64,000 nucleotides of DNA from Adiantum capillus-veneris (lineage: Eukaryota; Streptophyta; Polypodiopsida; Polypodiales; Pteridaceae). Below the pieces are notes generated by a model. The model ran no database searches. It saw only the letters and a list, made by a program, of their open reading frames with translations, and had not been told where the DNA came from. The DNA lies in contig CM043958.1 of the NCBI GenBank assembly GCA_014529385.2, positions 87,518,525-87,582,524 on the forward strand, read 5' to 3'. Both the position numbers and the translations under genes were made by a program. Shown in pieces: positions 1-14,050 of this stretch (the stretch's first letter is position 1; each line of letters starts with the position of its first letter).

Positions 1-2640
<2,640 letters not shown>

Positions 2641-2821
2641 AGAATTTTGTTGTGACCTTACCCTTTCACAGGTTGCCCATATACAGAAGTAATGCTAGAG
2701 ATTAGAGCGGCAAGGGAAAAAGGTAAGACAGCTTTTTACCGAGATGAAAGAGTGGTGATATTGGAGCCACGCCCCACATGACGGTGTGAGGCCTATGGGA
2801 CCACACTCAAAGTTGCTACCT

Positions 2822-3714
2822 AGAACTGTAATGGATCTATGCGTCTTAATGTGGGTGCTTTTGAGGAGAGTTTTACCGAGAGAGACATCATTTTCTACTC
2901 TGAGACGCATCAGGCCCTTGGGCAGTCTATGCCTCACATTAGTGGTTACAGATGGGAGACAGTTTGTAGACAGGAGACACAATTAGAGCACAAAGGGCAG
3001 GGCTCAGGAGGAGTGGCAGTGTTATTCAGGGAGGAGTTGTAGCCATTGATACATATAGCTCGTAGGGATGAGCAAGCTAGGTACATGTGGGTGAGATTGA
3101 GAGCAGAGACTGGCAGATATCTTTACATTGCCATTTGCTACTTTCCCCCGAGTACATCAGTATATGTACCACCCAGAGGACAGTCCCCCTTCTCTATTTT
3201 GGATGATGACATATGGGAATTCTCTAGAGATGGCGACATTATCATTCTAGGCGACTTTAATGCTAGGACCGCCCATCATCAGACGGTATTTTATGATACT
3301 TCAGAGGAGATGCTGAGAGAGCTGGATATTGCAGAGACAGGCCTATCCAGAATATCACAGGATGAGGAACATAGTATGGACGACACTTGATAGACATGGG
3401 GACTGCACATGGATTGGCCATCTTGAAGTTGAATGGCCTACAGAGATTTCCCGCTACGGGAGGCTTCACATGCTTTCCACACAGACATGGAGCCAGCACG
3501 GTAGATTATGTCATGGCACAACCGAGCCTCATATCTAGTATACAGGATCTCATAGTTGGGCCTAGACTTGTTGGGGTGGCAGTGGATCATGCTATTGTGT
3601 CGCTGACCATCTCTTTCCAATTCAATGTAGCACACATTCCACGGGTAGCAGCCCCTACTCGCTACACCTTCACGCGCGAGACGGATTCTGTATACATAGA
3701 CGGGATTTACAGAC
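2822..3714 (+). pseudogene. LINE A AP-endonuclease domain, broken
   Basis: Apurinic/apyrimidinic-type endonuclease of a LINE ORF2. Visible motifs are NCNG at the start, a SET box (the catalytic Glu region) near 2,899, LGDFNARTAHH near 3,247-3,279, HGASTVDYVMAQ near 3,487, and VAVDHAIVS near 3,580-3,605. An in-frame stop lies near 3,040 and a frameshift near 3,380. The domain is cut by LTR-1 just after the codons for GIYR. The intact counterpart is on the minus strand at about 55.1-56.07 kb. Confidence 0.85.
3710..3714. repeat. Target-site duplication of LTR-1 (left)
   Basis: CAGAC precedes the LTR start TGTCACG. The same five bases follow the right LTR at 6,260-6,264, and joining the flanks rebuilds the LINE A sequence seen near 55,150. 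Confidence 0.75.
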
Positions 3715-3844
3715 TGTCACGATTGTGACTATGTTGCAGTATTACATGCTCACTCATTGATACAAACATGCGAAGTGCCATGCCAAGCAAAACCCCTACG
3801 CTTGGATGGTCACGACCCTTCGCCCAAGAGACGTGCCTCTTCAC
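3715..3844 (+). repeat. LTR-1 left LTR, only the first part recognisable
   Basis: About 90% identical by eye to 5,831-5,960, including TTGCAGTATTACAT and CTACGCTTGGATGGTCACGA. Homology stops after GCCTCTTCACCA. Confidence 0.75.
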
Positions 3845-4481
3845 CATGCTCTGGGTGATTTGCGGGGAAAATTGTGTGCCAGGTTGACTCTATGTGTTCC
3901 CCATCCATCGGGTGGTACCCCTTCGTGCTCGTACTCGTGCCCCTTCATACATGAAGGTCTTGAACCGGCAAGCAGTCAACTCTTCTCCAAAGGTTGCACC
4001 TATTGAAATTGCTGGATACCTGCATGACGTTTCATCTCCCAAGCGACAACATCTCCAAGCGGATATAAATCCTTACACTGGTTTGATTAATTTCGTTGGG
4101 CCTTTTCGCTGGTGACATTCTTTCGCATGTGCCTATTGCACACTTCACATTGGTGGCCGGCCTTTTTCCCCACTTGGGCCACTTGATGACATGTCAATTT
4201 TTAAATCAAGCAGACTGCCCAGCGCATAAACAGCCAGCGCGCACAAATTTTGGGGCTTCAAGCGTATTTACCAACAGAGTTTAAAAAAAAAAAGAAGGAA
4301 ATCGTGGGCAGTGTGGGATTCCAGCTTCGAAACCCCGTCATACCCCTGATTTGGGCGATTACCACCCTTAGCCCATAACATGGTTTCGCTACCCCCTTGG
4401 TGCCTGGTTTGCAGACAAGCAAAGCCCAACAATGGTTCAGCACACTCTCTTCTCCCAGTAGCTATTGCTACATAATCGGCG

Positions 4482-4913
4482 ATGGAGACAAGATGGCGAC
4501 GACAATATATTACCGAAGATCCGATAGCAGTTTTCAAAAAGGAGATGGCAGCAATTTCAACAAGCCTCGCATCGATTCACACTCACTTGGATCAAATGCA
4601 GATGCAAACCTCTTCTCGGAGTCAACCAACAACTTCTCGGACATACATGCATCTTCTTCCGACGCTTCAATGGTCGACCAGAAAGAACCACTCAAACAAA
4701 AACCTTCGGAACTCAAATTTTCTCACCCAAAGCATGGTTTCTCAGAGACAACTAGACACGAAGTACCTTCATGTGAGTAGAAAAAGTCTCATCATGAATA
4801 TTCTTGGAAATGCTACAGTTCTAAGCAACCAACTTCTTGGAATCATCAGCAACAAAAGCAGCAACATGAAGCTTCCAACGGATCATCAACAATATCAAGA
4901 TGGGCTTACTTAG
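4482..4913 (+). CDS. LTR-1 internal ORF, gag-like N-terminus possible
   Basis: Open frame of 143 codons starting at an ATG inside LTR-1. The N-terminal part (KEMAAISTSLASIHTHLDQM) could form a short helix or coiled coil, as gag proteins often do near their start. The remainder is rich in Ser, Thr and Asn and shows no zinc knuckle or protease motif. I do not recognise it. Its position, first after the left LTR, is the only other support for a gag assignment. Confidence 0.35.
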   Translation: METRWRRQYITEDPIAVFKKEMAAISTSLASIHTHLDQMQMQTSSRSQPTTSRTYMHLLPTLQWSTRKNHSNKNLRNSNFLTQSMVSQRQLDTKYLHVSRKSLIMNILGNATVLSNQLLGIISNKSSNMKLPTDHQQYQDGLT

Positions 4914-4956
4914 TGGCACATATATCCGACCCTAGTCGAGTACTCGGTTGTGAATA

Positions 4957-5830
4957 TTGCGGCGCTCGACAAGTTCCCCCTCGCGAGCCATGCCCTACAT
5001 TAAGTCTTTCTTGTCTAATGGCGGTAAAGTTGAAGATTTATTGATCCTTTCCTTGTGCAAGAGGATCCTTCAAAGGTCTAAGAGGCGACAACTCCCTCAA
5101 CCTCCCCCTTCTCAATTGGAAGCCTTAATACCTGCTGAGAAAGTTGAAGATTCAAAAGATTCCGGTTCTTGTGTGACAACGAACAAGCACATAAACCCTT
5201 CTATGGCCATGATCCATGCAGAAAAACTCGCCTTGTCATTGCCCTTGCAGAATAAAGTTTCTCTTTCTAAACAGATACCAGATGCTATGGTGAATGATAA
5301 AACTTCAAACTTGAAGACTCCAGTCCTTGCCTTCAGTGGTGCAAAGGATAAAGCACATGCAGATTGTTGCAGCATGACTTCAGTCGCTGCAAATGAATCT
5401 TTGGACACAACTTGTTCTAGTGATAAACTTTTACAAATGGATATACCTCCAAACACTACTCTGTCTCAGTCTACAACATCCCTTCATGAGGATTTTACTG
5501 TTCCAGACAAACCAATGGAATATCTTACAAATTTCCAACCAATGGTCATCACTCAACAGAAAACTTAAGTCAGTTTACCAATAATTTCACTTGAAGCAGA
5601 TACAGATTCAATCGTTTATTGGACAAAGCTCGAAGTTACAAATGACTTTGACAATGGCACTTATCAAGTTGCAGATATGATCAGTTTTCAGTTTGGCAAA
5701 ATAGTCATGGTCAATAACAGTGTCATGACGTGGGACTTAACAGAAAGAGCTTTGGAAGCACAACAACAATACATTTCCTTCTCCCGCAGTTTCTACAACT
5801 ACCGTGGGTTTTATTTAAAGAGGGAGGGAA
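4957..5830 (+). CDS. LTR-1 unknown ORF with one in-frame stop
   Basis: 203 codons run from 4,957 to a TAA at 5,566-5,568. The same frame then stays open for about 87 more codons, right up to the polypurine tract (for example VYWTKLEVTNDFDNG and DMISFQFGKIVMVNN). About 290 residues with a single stop suggests a once-intact protein. It resembles no gag, pol or envelope motif that I know, and there are no clear membrane segments. It could be a captured host sequence or a fast-evolving gag. Confidence 0.4.
5816..5830 (+). promoter_or_regulatory. Polypurine tract of LTR-1
   Basis: AAAGAGGGAGGGAA directly abuts the right LTR start TGTCACG. This is the plus-strand priming site expected for an LTR retrotransposon and fixes the element's orientation. 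Confidence 0.8.
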
Positions 5831-6259
5831 TGTCACGATTCTGACTATGTTGCAGTATTACATACTTACTCATTGATGCAGATATGCGAAGTGCCATGCC
5901 AAGCAAAACCGCTACGCTTGGATGGTCACGACCCTTCGCCCAAGAGACGTGCCTCTTCACCAAAAGCCACACTCCTTCGACTAGGCACACCCCTTCGCTC
6001 CACGGGTGCGACTCTTTGCCCAACGGTTGTAGCTCTTCTCCGAAAGGATGTGTCTTTACGTCTAAAGTCATGTCTCTTCACCAGGAGGCGTGTCTTTTCA
6101 TTTGTCTCTTCGTCTCCTATATAAGGAGCCCTTGTAGCATTCATTCAATCAATCAACATAGAGTCTTTTGAGTCTTGTTTCTGAGTTCAGTTCAAGTTTC
6201 TTAAGTCTTAATCATGAGTTTAAGTACTTAATTAAGGATTAGTACCTAGAATCCTCACC
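5831..6259 (+). repeat. LTR-1 right LTR
   Basis: 429 bp starting TGTCACGATTCTG. It holds a likely TATA box (CTATATAAGG at 6,117-6,126), followed about 30 bp on by the ATTCAATCAATCAACA stretch where transcription could begin. It ends CCTCACC before the duplicated CAGAC. Confidence 0.78.
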
Positions 6260-6264
6260 CAGAC

Positions 6265-6612
6265 GCCTATCCATTGAGGAGCCGGGGCGACCTCTGGAGG
6301 AGCTTACTACTATACTGACACAGACCTTCCACGATGCTGCAGTAGAGGCATACCCACACACACAGCCTGAGCAGAGACGTCGTTCTAGGAGCATGCCTCA
6401 AAACAGCTTGTATGATGAGGAATGCCGTCCGACTAGAGCTAGACTTCAGAGGGAAGTGCTTTTGGGGGGCATCACTCACAGACAGTCACAGATTGACTTC
6501 CGACGCCTAGTGCGGCGGAAGAAGAGGGCATTTTTGGCTCGACTAGAGTAGGATCTATACCAACTATTCTTGAGTCAGGACTCACGTGAGGCATGGCGGC
6601 TCTTTCATGAGC

Positions 6613-6647
<35 letters not shown>

Positions 6648-7890
6648 TTTGCCATTACCTCTACAGAGACCTGGGGTTAGTACGCATCATCTTTGGACAG
6701 CATCCCCTTCCCAACCCCCCCGATCCATGCCCACACACATGTGCTTTTTTCACCGCTGAGATGGTGGAGAAGGCCATTGACAAGGATGAGGAATGGGAGA
6801 GCATATGATCATGATTGCTTAGTGGCTAAGCATTTCATGCATGCCAGAGATCTACTAGTAGAGCTTCTAGCAGTTATGTTTAACCGTGCCATGTGTGAGG
6901 GCTTGCCTGATACTTGAGCCTTTCTACGATCGTACCTATCTTCAAGTCAAGAGACCCTATGAAGCCTGGGAATTATCGCACTATCATGATTGGACACACA
7001 TTGGCACGGTTGTACGCATCCAATCTTGAGCAGCAGTTGAGTAGATGGGCAGAGAGGGAGGGCATGCGTGCTATTGGGCAGGCAGGGTTCAGGAGAGGTT
7101 TTTCTACTCTTGACCATATCTTGACACTCAGGGCCATCATCGAGGAGGGCTGATCCCATGGGAGACGGATCTATTGTAGCTTTGTGGACTTACGCAAAGC
7201 ATCTGACACAGTATCCAGAGCTAGATTGATGCGCAGATTACAGGAGATGGGAGTACCCACAGAGCTCATTTGGGGGATCACGGCATTGTACAGATCAGTA
7301 GTAGGGCATGTACATACCTCAGAGGGTCTATCTGCACCGGTTCACTCCACTATTGGAGTGAAGCAGGGCTGCCCGCTCTCTCCTACTCTTTGGTATGTAT
7401 GTGGATGAGGTTTCTGACTAGATTGAGAGAGATGGTGATAGAGGTGCACCGTTGGCAGGGAGATGGATTCCGCTATTGTTATATGCTGATGATATTGTGT
7501 TGATCTTCGACTCTCCGAAGGGGATGCAACGTCACTTGGATGCTTTGCATAGGTTTACCCATGAAAGTGGCTTGCCTGTCAACCTTGGTAAAACCAAGGT
7601 CATGGTATTTAATACCACCCCACAGTGGATCAAGAGGTCAGCACCCGCATTCACATATGGCTAGGAGACGGTGGAATATACAAATGCTTACACTTACCTT
7701 GGAGTGGTTTTTAGTGCACCAGCATTTTCTTTGAGGAGAGCAGCAGAGACTAGATTGACCAGAGCCCATTCGGCATTGGGGAGCCTGGAGAGGATGTGTT
7801 CACAGGTTCAGTTTCAAGAGCCTCGCACGAAGCTCTGGCTCTTTGACACTTTGGTGGCTTCTGTATTGCTCTATGGATTAACTTTGCGGT
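6265..7890 (+). pseudogene. LINE A ORF2: linker and reverse transcriptase of copy A2
   Basis: Continues the ORF2 broken by LTR-1: EEPGRPLEELTTILTQTFHD, then RLVRRKKRAFLARLE, RT fingers (GNYRTIMIGHTLARLYAS near 6,970), GVKQGCPLSPTL near 7,360, YADD near 7,480 and the thumb near 7,680. Stops at about 6,548, 7,152 and 7,662 and several frameshifts make it non-coding. It aligns colinearly with copies A1 and A6. Confidence 0.85.
6616..6647. repeat. C32 homopolymer inside LINE A copy A2
   Basis: The codons after FHEQS are replaced by 32 C. The corresponding site in copy A13 (about 54,786) has only a short G/C run, so this is a local homopolymer expansion. Confidence 0.9.
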
Positions 7891-7902
7891 GGCTTCTGTA
7901 TT

Positions 7903-7903
<1 letters not shown>

Positions 7904-7997
<94 letters not shown>
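7904..7997 (+). repeat. (TC)n array joining LINE A copies A2 and A3
   Basis: 94 bp of pure TC between RT-thumb sequence of A2 and zinc-finger sequence of A3. About 700 bp of element that should lie between them are absent. Confidence 0.95.
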
Positions 7998-9770
<1,773 letters not shown>

Positions 9771-10900
9771 ATTGGAGCCTGCTTAATACTTGGAGCCTAT
9801 CTACTATTGTACCTATCTTAAAGTCAGGAGACCCTATGGAGCCTGGGAATTATCGCACTATCATGATCGGACACACATTGGCACGGTTGTACGCATCCAT
9901 TCTTGAGCAGCAATTGAGCAGATGGGCAGAGAGAGAGAGGATACGCGTAGCCGGCGGGTAGGCAGGGTTCAAGAGAGGTTTTTCTACTCTTGACCATATC
10001 TTGATTCTCATAACCATCATTGAGGAGGGCAGATCACATGGGAGACGGATCTATTGTAGCTTTGTGGACTTCCGCAAAGCATTTGACACAGTACCCAGAG
10101 CTAGATTGATGTGCAGATTATAGGAGATGGGAGTACCCACAGAGCTCATTTGGGAGTCCATCGCATTATACAGGTCAGTAGTGGGGCATGTACGCACCTC
10201 AGAGGGCCTATCTACAGCGGTTCACTCCACTATTGGGGTGAAGCAGGGTTGCCCGCTCTCTCCTACTCTATTTGGTATGTATGTGGATGAGGTTTTTGAC
10301 TACATTGAGAGAGATGGTGATAGAGGTGCACAGCTGGCACGGACATGGATTCCACTATTGTTATATGCTGATGATATTGTGTTGATCTCGGACTCTCCGG
10401 AGGGGATGCAACGTCACTTGGATGCTTTGCATAGGTTCGCCCATGAAAGTGGTTTGTCTGTCAACCTTGGTAAAACCAAGGTCATGGTATTTAATATCAC
10501 CCCACAGTGGATCAGGAGGTCAACGCCCGCGTTCACATAACGGCCAGGAGACAATGGAGTATATAGATGCTTACACTTACCTTAGAGTGGTTTTCAATGG
10601 ACCAGCATTTTCATTGAGGAGAGCAGCAGAGACTAGACTGACCAGAGCCCATGCAGCATTGGGTAGATTGGAGAGGATGTGTTCACATGTTCAGTTTCAG
10701 GAGCCTCGGACGAAGCTCTGGCTCTTTGACACTCTGGTGGCTTTTGCATTGCTCTATGGAGCTGAGATTTGAGGACCTTCATTGGACCATCATGGGAGGA
10801 CACGTCGCACTGATGGATGGGGGGACATGGAGAAGCCACTAGTCTCTATGATCTCACGGCTCATTAGAGGCAAGGCTTCAATACCACATGCCATTATCCG
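9771..10900 (+). mobile_element. LINE family A, copy A6, part left of LTR-2
   Basis: RT fingers (GNYRTIMIGHTLARLYAS near 9,845), FVDFRKAFDT, GVKQGCPLSPTLFG near 10,235, YADD near 10,365 and thumb. It has a stop near 10,122 and frameshifts. It breaks off at 10,900 within codons that align to ASVPRAIVR of copy A1. The rest of the element resumes at 15,308 with LAAPP. Confidence 0.88.
10127..10540 (+). pseudogene. LINE A reverse transcriptase core in copy A6
   Basis: 137 uninterrupted codons covering the RT palm: VHSTIGVKQGCPLSPTLFG, the catalytic YADD, SGLSVNLGKTKVMVF. It is one of the better preserved palm domains of the family here, but is flanked by a stop upstream and a frameshift downstream. 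Confidence 0.85.
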
Positions 10901-12168
10901 GGAATGAATGTTTGAACTTTGCTCAAGATGAGTGCTCCAAATTGTGCTCAAGGTTTCTTTTTCTTACGGAAGGGAGAGCCTTGCGTTCTTTAATGAGAGA
11001 GTGCAAGTGATCACAAACAAAGTGAATAGACATTGTGCGTGAAGGTGCATGAGACTGAGAGATAGAGAGAGAAGAGAATACGACACCGGAATGTTGTCAA
11101 AACCCTCCTCCGAAGGCCCCACTCCCTATGGCGAGAGTGGTCTACTATTGATTGCACAATCTCTACAATGCTTGGACTTGCCGACGATGTCGACGACGAT
11201 GAGGACGATGACGAGACGGGCTGAAATCTGAAAATGCTAAGGGCTGAAATCTGCAAATCTTTATCTGCTGAATTTTGACTCTATGTCGGTGACGATGTCG
11301 ATGACGATGATGCGACGACGTGCTGAAAACGCAGATGCTGAAATCTGCGATTTCCGGCCTGAATCTGCAAACTTTGCGAGATCTGACCGTGCGGCGAGGA
11401 TTTGTTACAGGAAGGTGAGATCTGCGAGGTTTGGGACTTCTACTGCGATGTCTGACTGCTGAAAACTGAAAATGCTGGTGCTTACTGAGGTTCCGTCGCG
11501 ATGAATCTGCAAAACGCTAAGGGGTCATGTTGATGCAAAAACGCTAGGGCTAAAAATGGGTCCTGCTGCAAAAACGTTGTGAATCTACTGGTGCAAACCA
11601 CTATCGCTAGGGCTGATCTGTCCTCTGCTGTCGCCAGGCTGCTGCAGATGCAAAAATGCTGACTGATCTAGGTTCTTGATGGAAAATGCTAGCCTTGCTG
11701 CTGTGTTGAAAAATGCTAGGCTTGTCTGGGGTCTGTTGGCTGAAAATGCTATGTCTTCTTGCCGGAGGAGTCTTGCTGAGAAGATGCACTGTTGGATGTC
11801 AGGTCCCTGCTGCCTCTTCTGCCAGAAAGTGCTAGCGCTAGGTTTCTATTTATACAACTTAGCAAAATTGCCCTACCCACTTTCAAACAAAAGTCACTTA
11901 AAAATAATAAGCGAAAACTGTCAAAAATAGGGAAAATAGGTGTATGCACTGTAAAAATGCTCTTGATGGGTTTTGATGGAAATCTGATGATCATGCTGTG
12001 TGCAACCAGAGGATATGCATCTATTCTAAGTGTCTCGACATGCACGGTCTACGAACAGACTCACAAAAGTGCCAGAATACTTCCTATTCTAGACTGACTT
12101 GACTGAACTGAACCCTGGTCATGTTGTAGCTTGTCCATGTATACATAGGGTTAGATGTGCACGTGACA
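10901..12168 (-). repeat. LTR-2 3' LTR (left)
   Basis: Colinear with 14,051-15,307, differing by point changes and small indels. It lacks the terminal TGTAACGTGCATC present in the other LTR. It contains many A/T-rich short motifs (repeats of GCAAAAACGCTAGGGCTGA) and a CACGTG box at its start on the minus strand. Confidence 0.9.
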
Positions 12169-12182
12169 TCCCCTCCTTTTCA
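12169..12182 (-). promoter_or_regulatory. Polypurine tract of LTR-2
   Basis: On the minus strand AAAAGGAGGGGA lies directly before the LTR start TGTCACGTGC. It fixes the minus orientation. Confidence 0.8.
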
Positions 12183-13067
12183 AAGTGAGGTACTGGTACC
12201 GAACTGTATGGAGTCGAGGGAGATCGCCAACAGGGTTTGGAATCTTGGAAAGGACTCTTTGCCGGCCCACTCTGATGCGTGGATCATATGATACTTGAAC
12301 TTCATAAAGGTTTGCAACACTTGCTTCTTTGGGCCGCGCCGAAACCGACACAAAGTCATTTGTGGCTCCTTCAATGCTTGAACTTCGTCTATAGTCATGC
12401 GTCTATCTTCTTCAAGAATCTCCGAGGCTAAAAATTCATGAAACCACTTCCAACACAAAAACATGAACATACCCATTCCATGTAAAGTGACTGGAAAAAA
12501 TCTCGTCTTCTCTAAAGATTGTGCATGCAATGTAGATGAACATAAAGATGGAGTGCCAAACCGTTCATCAAACACATGCAAACAATGAGAGCGAATCTTT
12601 TCTTTCTGATCTAAATCAATCAACTGTGGCAATTCACAACGGAAATGCCCATGCTTGATGCTCAAACTTTCTTGTGCTCTTTCTACGACTGTGTCGTGCC
12701 AAGGAAGAGACATGGAATGTGACTTCCTTGAATGCATACTTTTCAGCTTTTCATGAGAAATTCGCATACATCCGTGCTCATTCATGAGTGAAACGTGCTC
12801 AACGGACAATATGGCATGCCTATGAAAAGGGATCACATAAAGACGCTGACTAAAATACAAGAAACAATCACGAAAGAAACACTCGAACAATGAGTGCTGA
12901 CTAATCATGCCAACACATAGTACTTCTTGAGGGGGTTCTTGGGACATAGGCTCGAGAGCCAAGATCGGTTCTTCGTGATTGATCGAATCTGCAATGAGGT
13001 TAGTTGGACTAGAAACAGTATCAACTAACCCATCATGCTTGTGAACAATCACATCATCTTTATGCAA
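12180..13067 (-). CDS. LTR-2 internal ORF, chromodomain-like tail possible
   Basis: 295 open codons ending next to the 3' LTR. The C-terminal part (EVQALKEP, VLQTFMKFKYHMIHASEW, KESFPRFQTLL) has the spacing of a chromodomain-like integrase tail (a basic VKFK-type strand followed by an aromatic), and its position at the 3' end of the interior fits the end of a Ty3/gypsy pol. The N-terminal 200 residues are unrecognised. No protease, RT or integrase residues are seen, so this is either a remnant of pol or a novel protein. Confidence 0.4.
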   Translation of the reverse strand: MHKDDVIVHKHDGLVDTVSSPTNLIADSINHEEPILALEPMSQEPPQEVLCVGMISQHSLFECFFRDCFLYFSQRLYVIPFHRHAILSVEHVSLMNEHGCMRISHEKLKSMHSRKSHSMSLPWHDTVVERAQESLSIKHGHFRCELPQLIDLDQKEKIRSHCLHVFDERFGTPSLCSSTLHAQSLEKTRFFPVTLHGMGMFMFLCWKWFHEFLASEILEEDRRMTIDEVQALKEPQMTLCRFRRGPKKQVLQTFMKFKYHMIHASEWAGKESFPRFQTLLAISLDSIQFGTSTSL

Positions 13068-13235
13068 ATCATCATGCTCGTGAAAAAATCACATCGTGAT
13101 CATCATGCTTGTGAGAAATCACATCGTGATCATCATGCAGATGATCATGCTTGTGAGAAATCACATCTTGATCATGCAAATCATCATGCTTGTCATTGTT
13201 ATGCAATTCTTCATGCTTATCATCATGCAAATCCG
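13060..13235. repeat. Tandem repeat, about 20-30 bp units, His/Asp-coding
   Basis: Repeated CATCATGCTTGTGAGAAATC / ACATCGTGAT units. Read on the minus strand they encode HKHDD / DVISHKHDH repeats, inside the LTR-2 interior. Confidence 0.8.
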
Positions 13236-13308
13236 GTGTGTCTTGCTTTGGAGAAGAAGAGACTAAGAGAGTCTTCTTTTCCCGAATCTCTTGCATTTGT
13301 GCCTGTAC

Positions 13309-13629
13309 TTAATAAAAGAGCCGCAACATCTCTTTCATGTGTCGATCGTTCATGGCTTTTCTTGCTTTGTTCTCACGATCCATTTCTGCTTTTCTTTCTA
13401 CGCATTCACGATCAAATTCTACCATTCTTTCTACTCTTCTTGCTTCGCATTCTAACTTCCTGTCCATCATCATCATGTCGAAAGCCTCCATAGGAGTTAG
13501 TGCAATCCTTTGCGTAGATGGGGAAGAGAGAGGGTCGGAAAAACCTCCTGGTGGGGAAAATTCTTCTTCGTCTCTATCACGCGCATCACCTCCAAGCAAA
13601 GTATCCATTCCGCTTCGAGTGATGATCAT
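13309..13629 (-). CDS. LTR-2 first internal ORF, charged coiled-coil protein
   Basis: 106 codons on the element's sense strand, about 400 bp after the primer-binding site. It is rich in Glu, Arg and Met (ARRVERMVEFDRECVERKAEM), with heptad-like spacing that predicts a coiled coil. This is the place for gag, but no capsid or zinc-knuckle motif is seen. Confidence 0.4.
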   Translation of the reverse strand: MIITRSGMDTLLGGDARDRDEEEFSPPGGFSDPLSSPSTQRIALTPMEAFDMMMMDRKLECEARRVERMVEFDRECVERKAEMDRENKARKAMNDRHMKEMLRLFY

Positions 13630-14033
13630 GCACTGTGATCTTTGGTTCTTAAGTTCACGAGGAACTTTGGTTCTTGTGGGTCTTGGTTCTTGGGGTTCTT
13701 GAGTTCTTGAGGTTCTTGAGGTTCTTCTTTCGCTTGCAATCTGTGTTAGAGAAGGATCTTCTCTTCACCCGAGTTCTGCTCTTTTCCGCGGGCGTATCCC
13801 TTGCGCTCACACTAAGGTTGCTTTTTCCCACCTCACGTCGATTGGCCAGCCGCTAAGTGCACAGTTCGCTCTCAATGAGTGAAAAGAGGCACAAGGCCTT
13901 CTTTCTTGGGTTTCCTGTCACTCTTCAAAAACACGATTAGGAATCGACATGCCCAAGAGGTCTTGGGTTACGTGCGACCTCAACAAGCAAAAAAAAAATT
14001 GTGGTTCTTTGCTTGAGTGATACAGAACACTGC

Positions 14034-14049
14034 CAAAGCTCTGATACCA
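14034..14049 (-). promoter_or_regulatory. Primer-binding site of LTR-2
   Basis: On the minus strand the LTR end GCACGTTACA is followed by TTGGTATCAGAGCTTTGG. TGGTATCAGAGC is the standard initiator tRNA-Met complement used by plant LTR retrotransposons. Confidence 0.9.
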
Positions 14050-14050
14050 A

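Larger units (their letters stand above)
3715..6259 (+). mobile_element. LTR-1: non-autonomous LTR retrotransposon inside LINE A
   Basis: The element starts TGTCACGATT and ends at a 429-bp right LTR preceded by a polypurine tract. Its target-site duplication is CAGAC. The interior (about 1.4-2 kb) carries no reverse transcriptase, integrase or protease, so movement would need proteins from another element. The left end matches the right LTR only for about 125 bp (3,715-3,844) and then differs completely, so the left LTR is rearranged or replaced. The clear right LTR and tract argue against a chance match. Confidence 0.78.
2641..7903 (+). mobile_element. LINE family A, copy A2, split by LTR-1
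   Basis: This copy begins in the ORF1 C-terminal region (an AREKGK..FYRDERVVI-like stretch near 2,700-2,755), runs through the endonuclease (about 2,822-3,714), is interrupted by LTR-1 (3,715-6,259), then resumes in the endonuclease-RT linker at 6,260 and continues through RT to about 7,890. At 7,861-7,903 a 20-bp segment (GGTGGCTTCTGTATTGCTCT) is duplicated just before a TC array. The rest of its 3' part is replaced by copy A3. Many stops and frameshifts are present. Confidence 0.88.

Noticed and set aside
11607-12097. Short frames on both strands within the LTR-2 repeats
   Set aside because: They lie in LTR sequence and repeat in the partner LTR with frame-breaking indels.
13060-13235. CRISPR-like array from regularly spaced CATCATGCTTGTGAGAAATC repeats
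   Set aside because: The spacers are part of the repeat unit, it lies inside an LTR element of a plant, and no cas genes exist. It is a coding tandem repeat.
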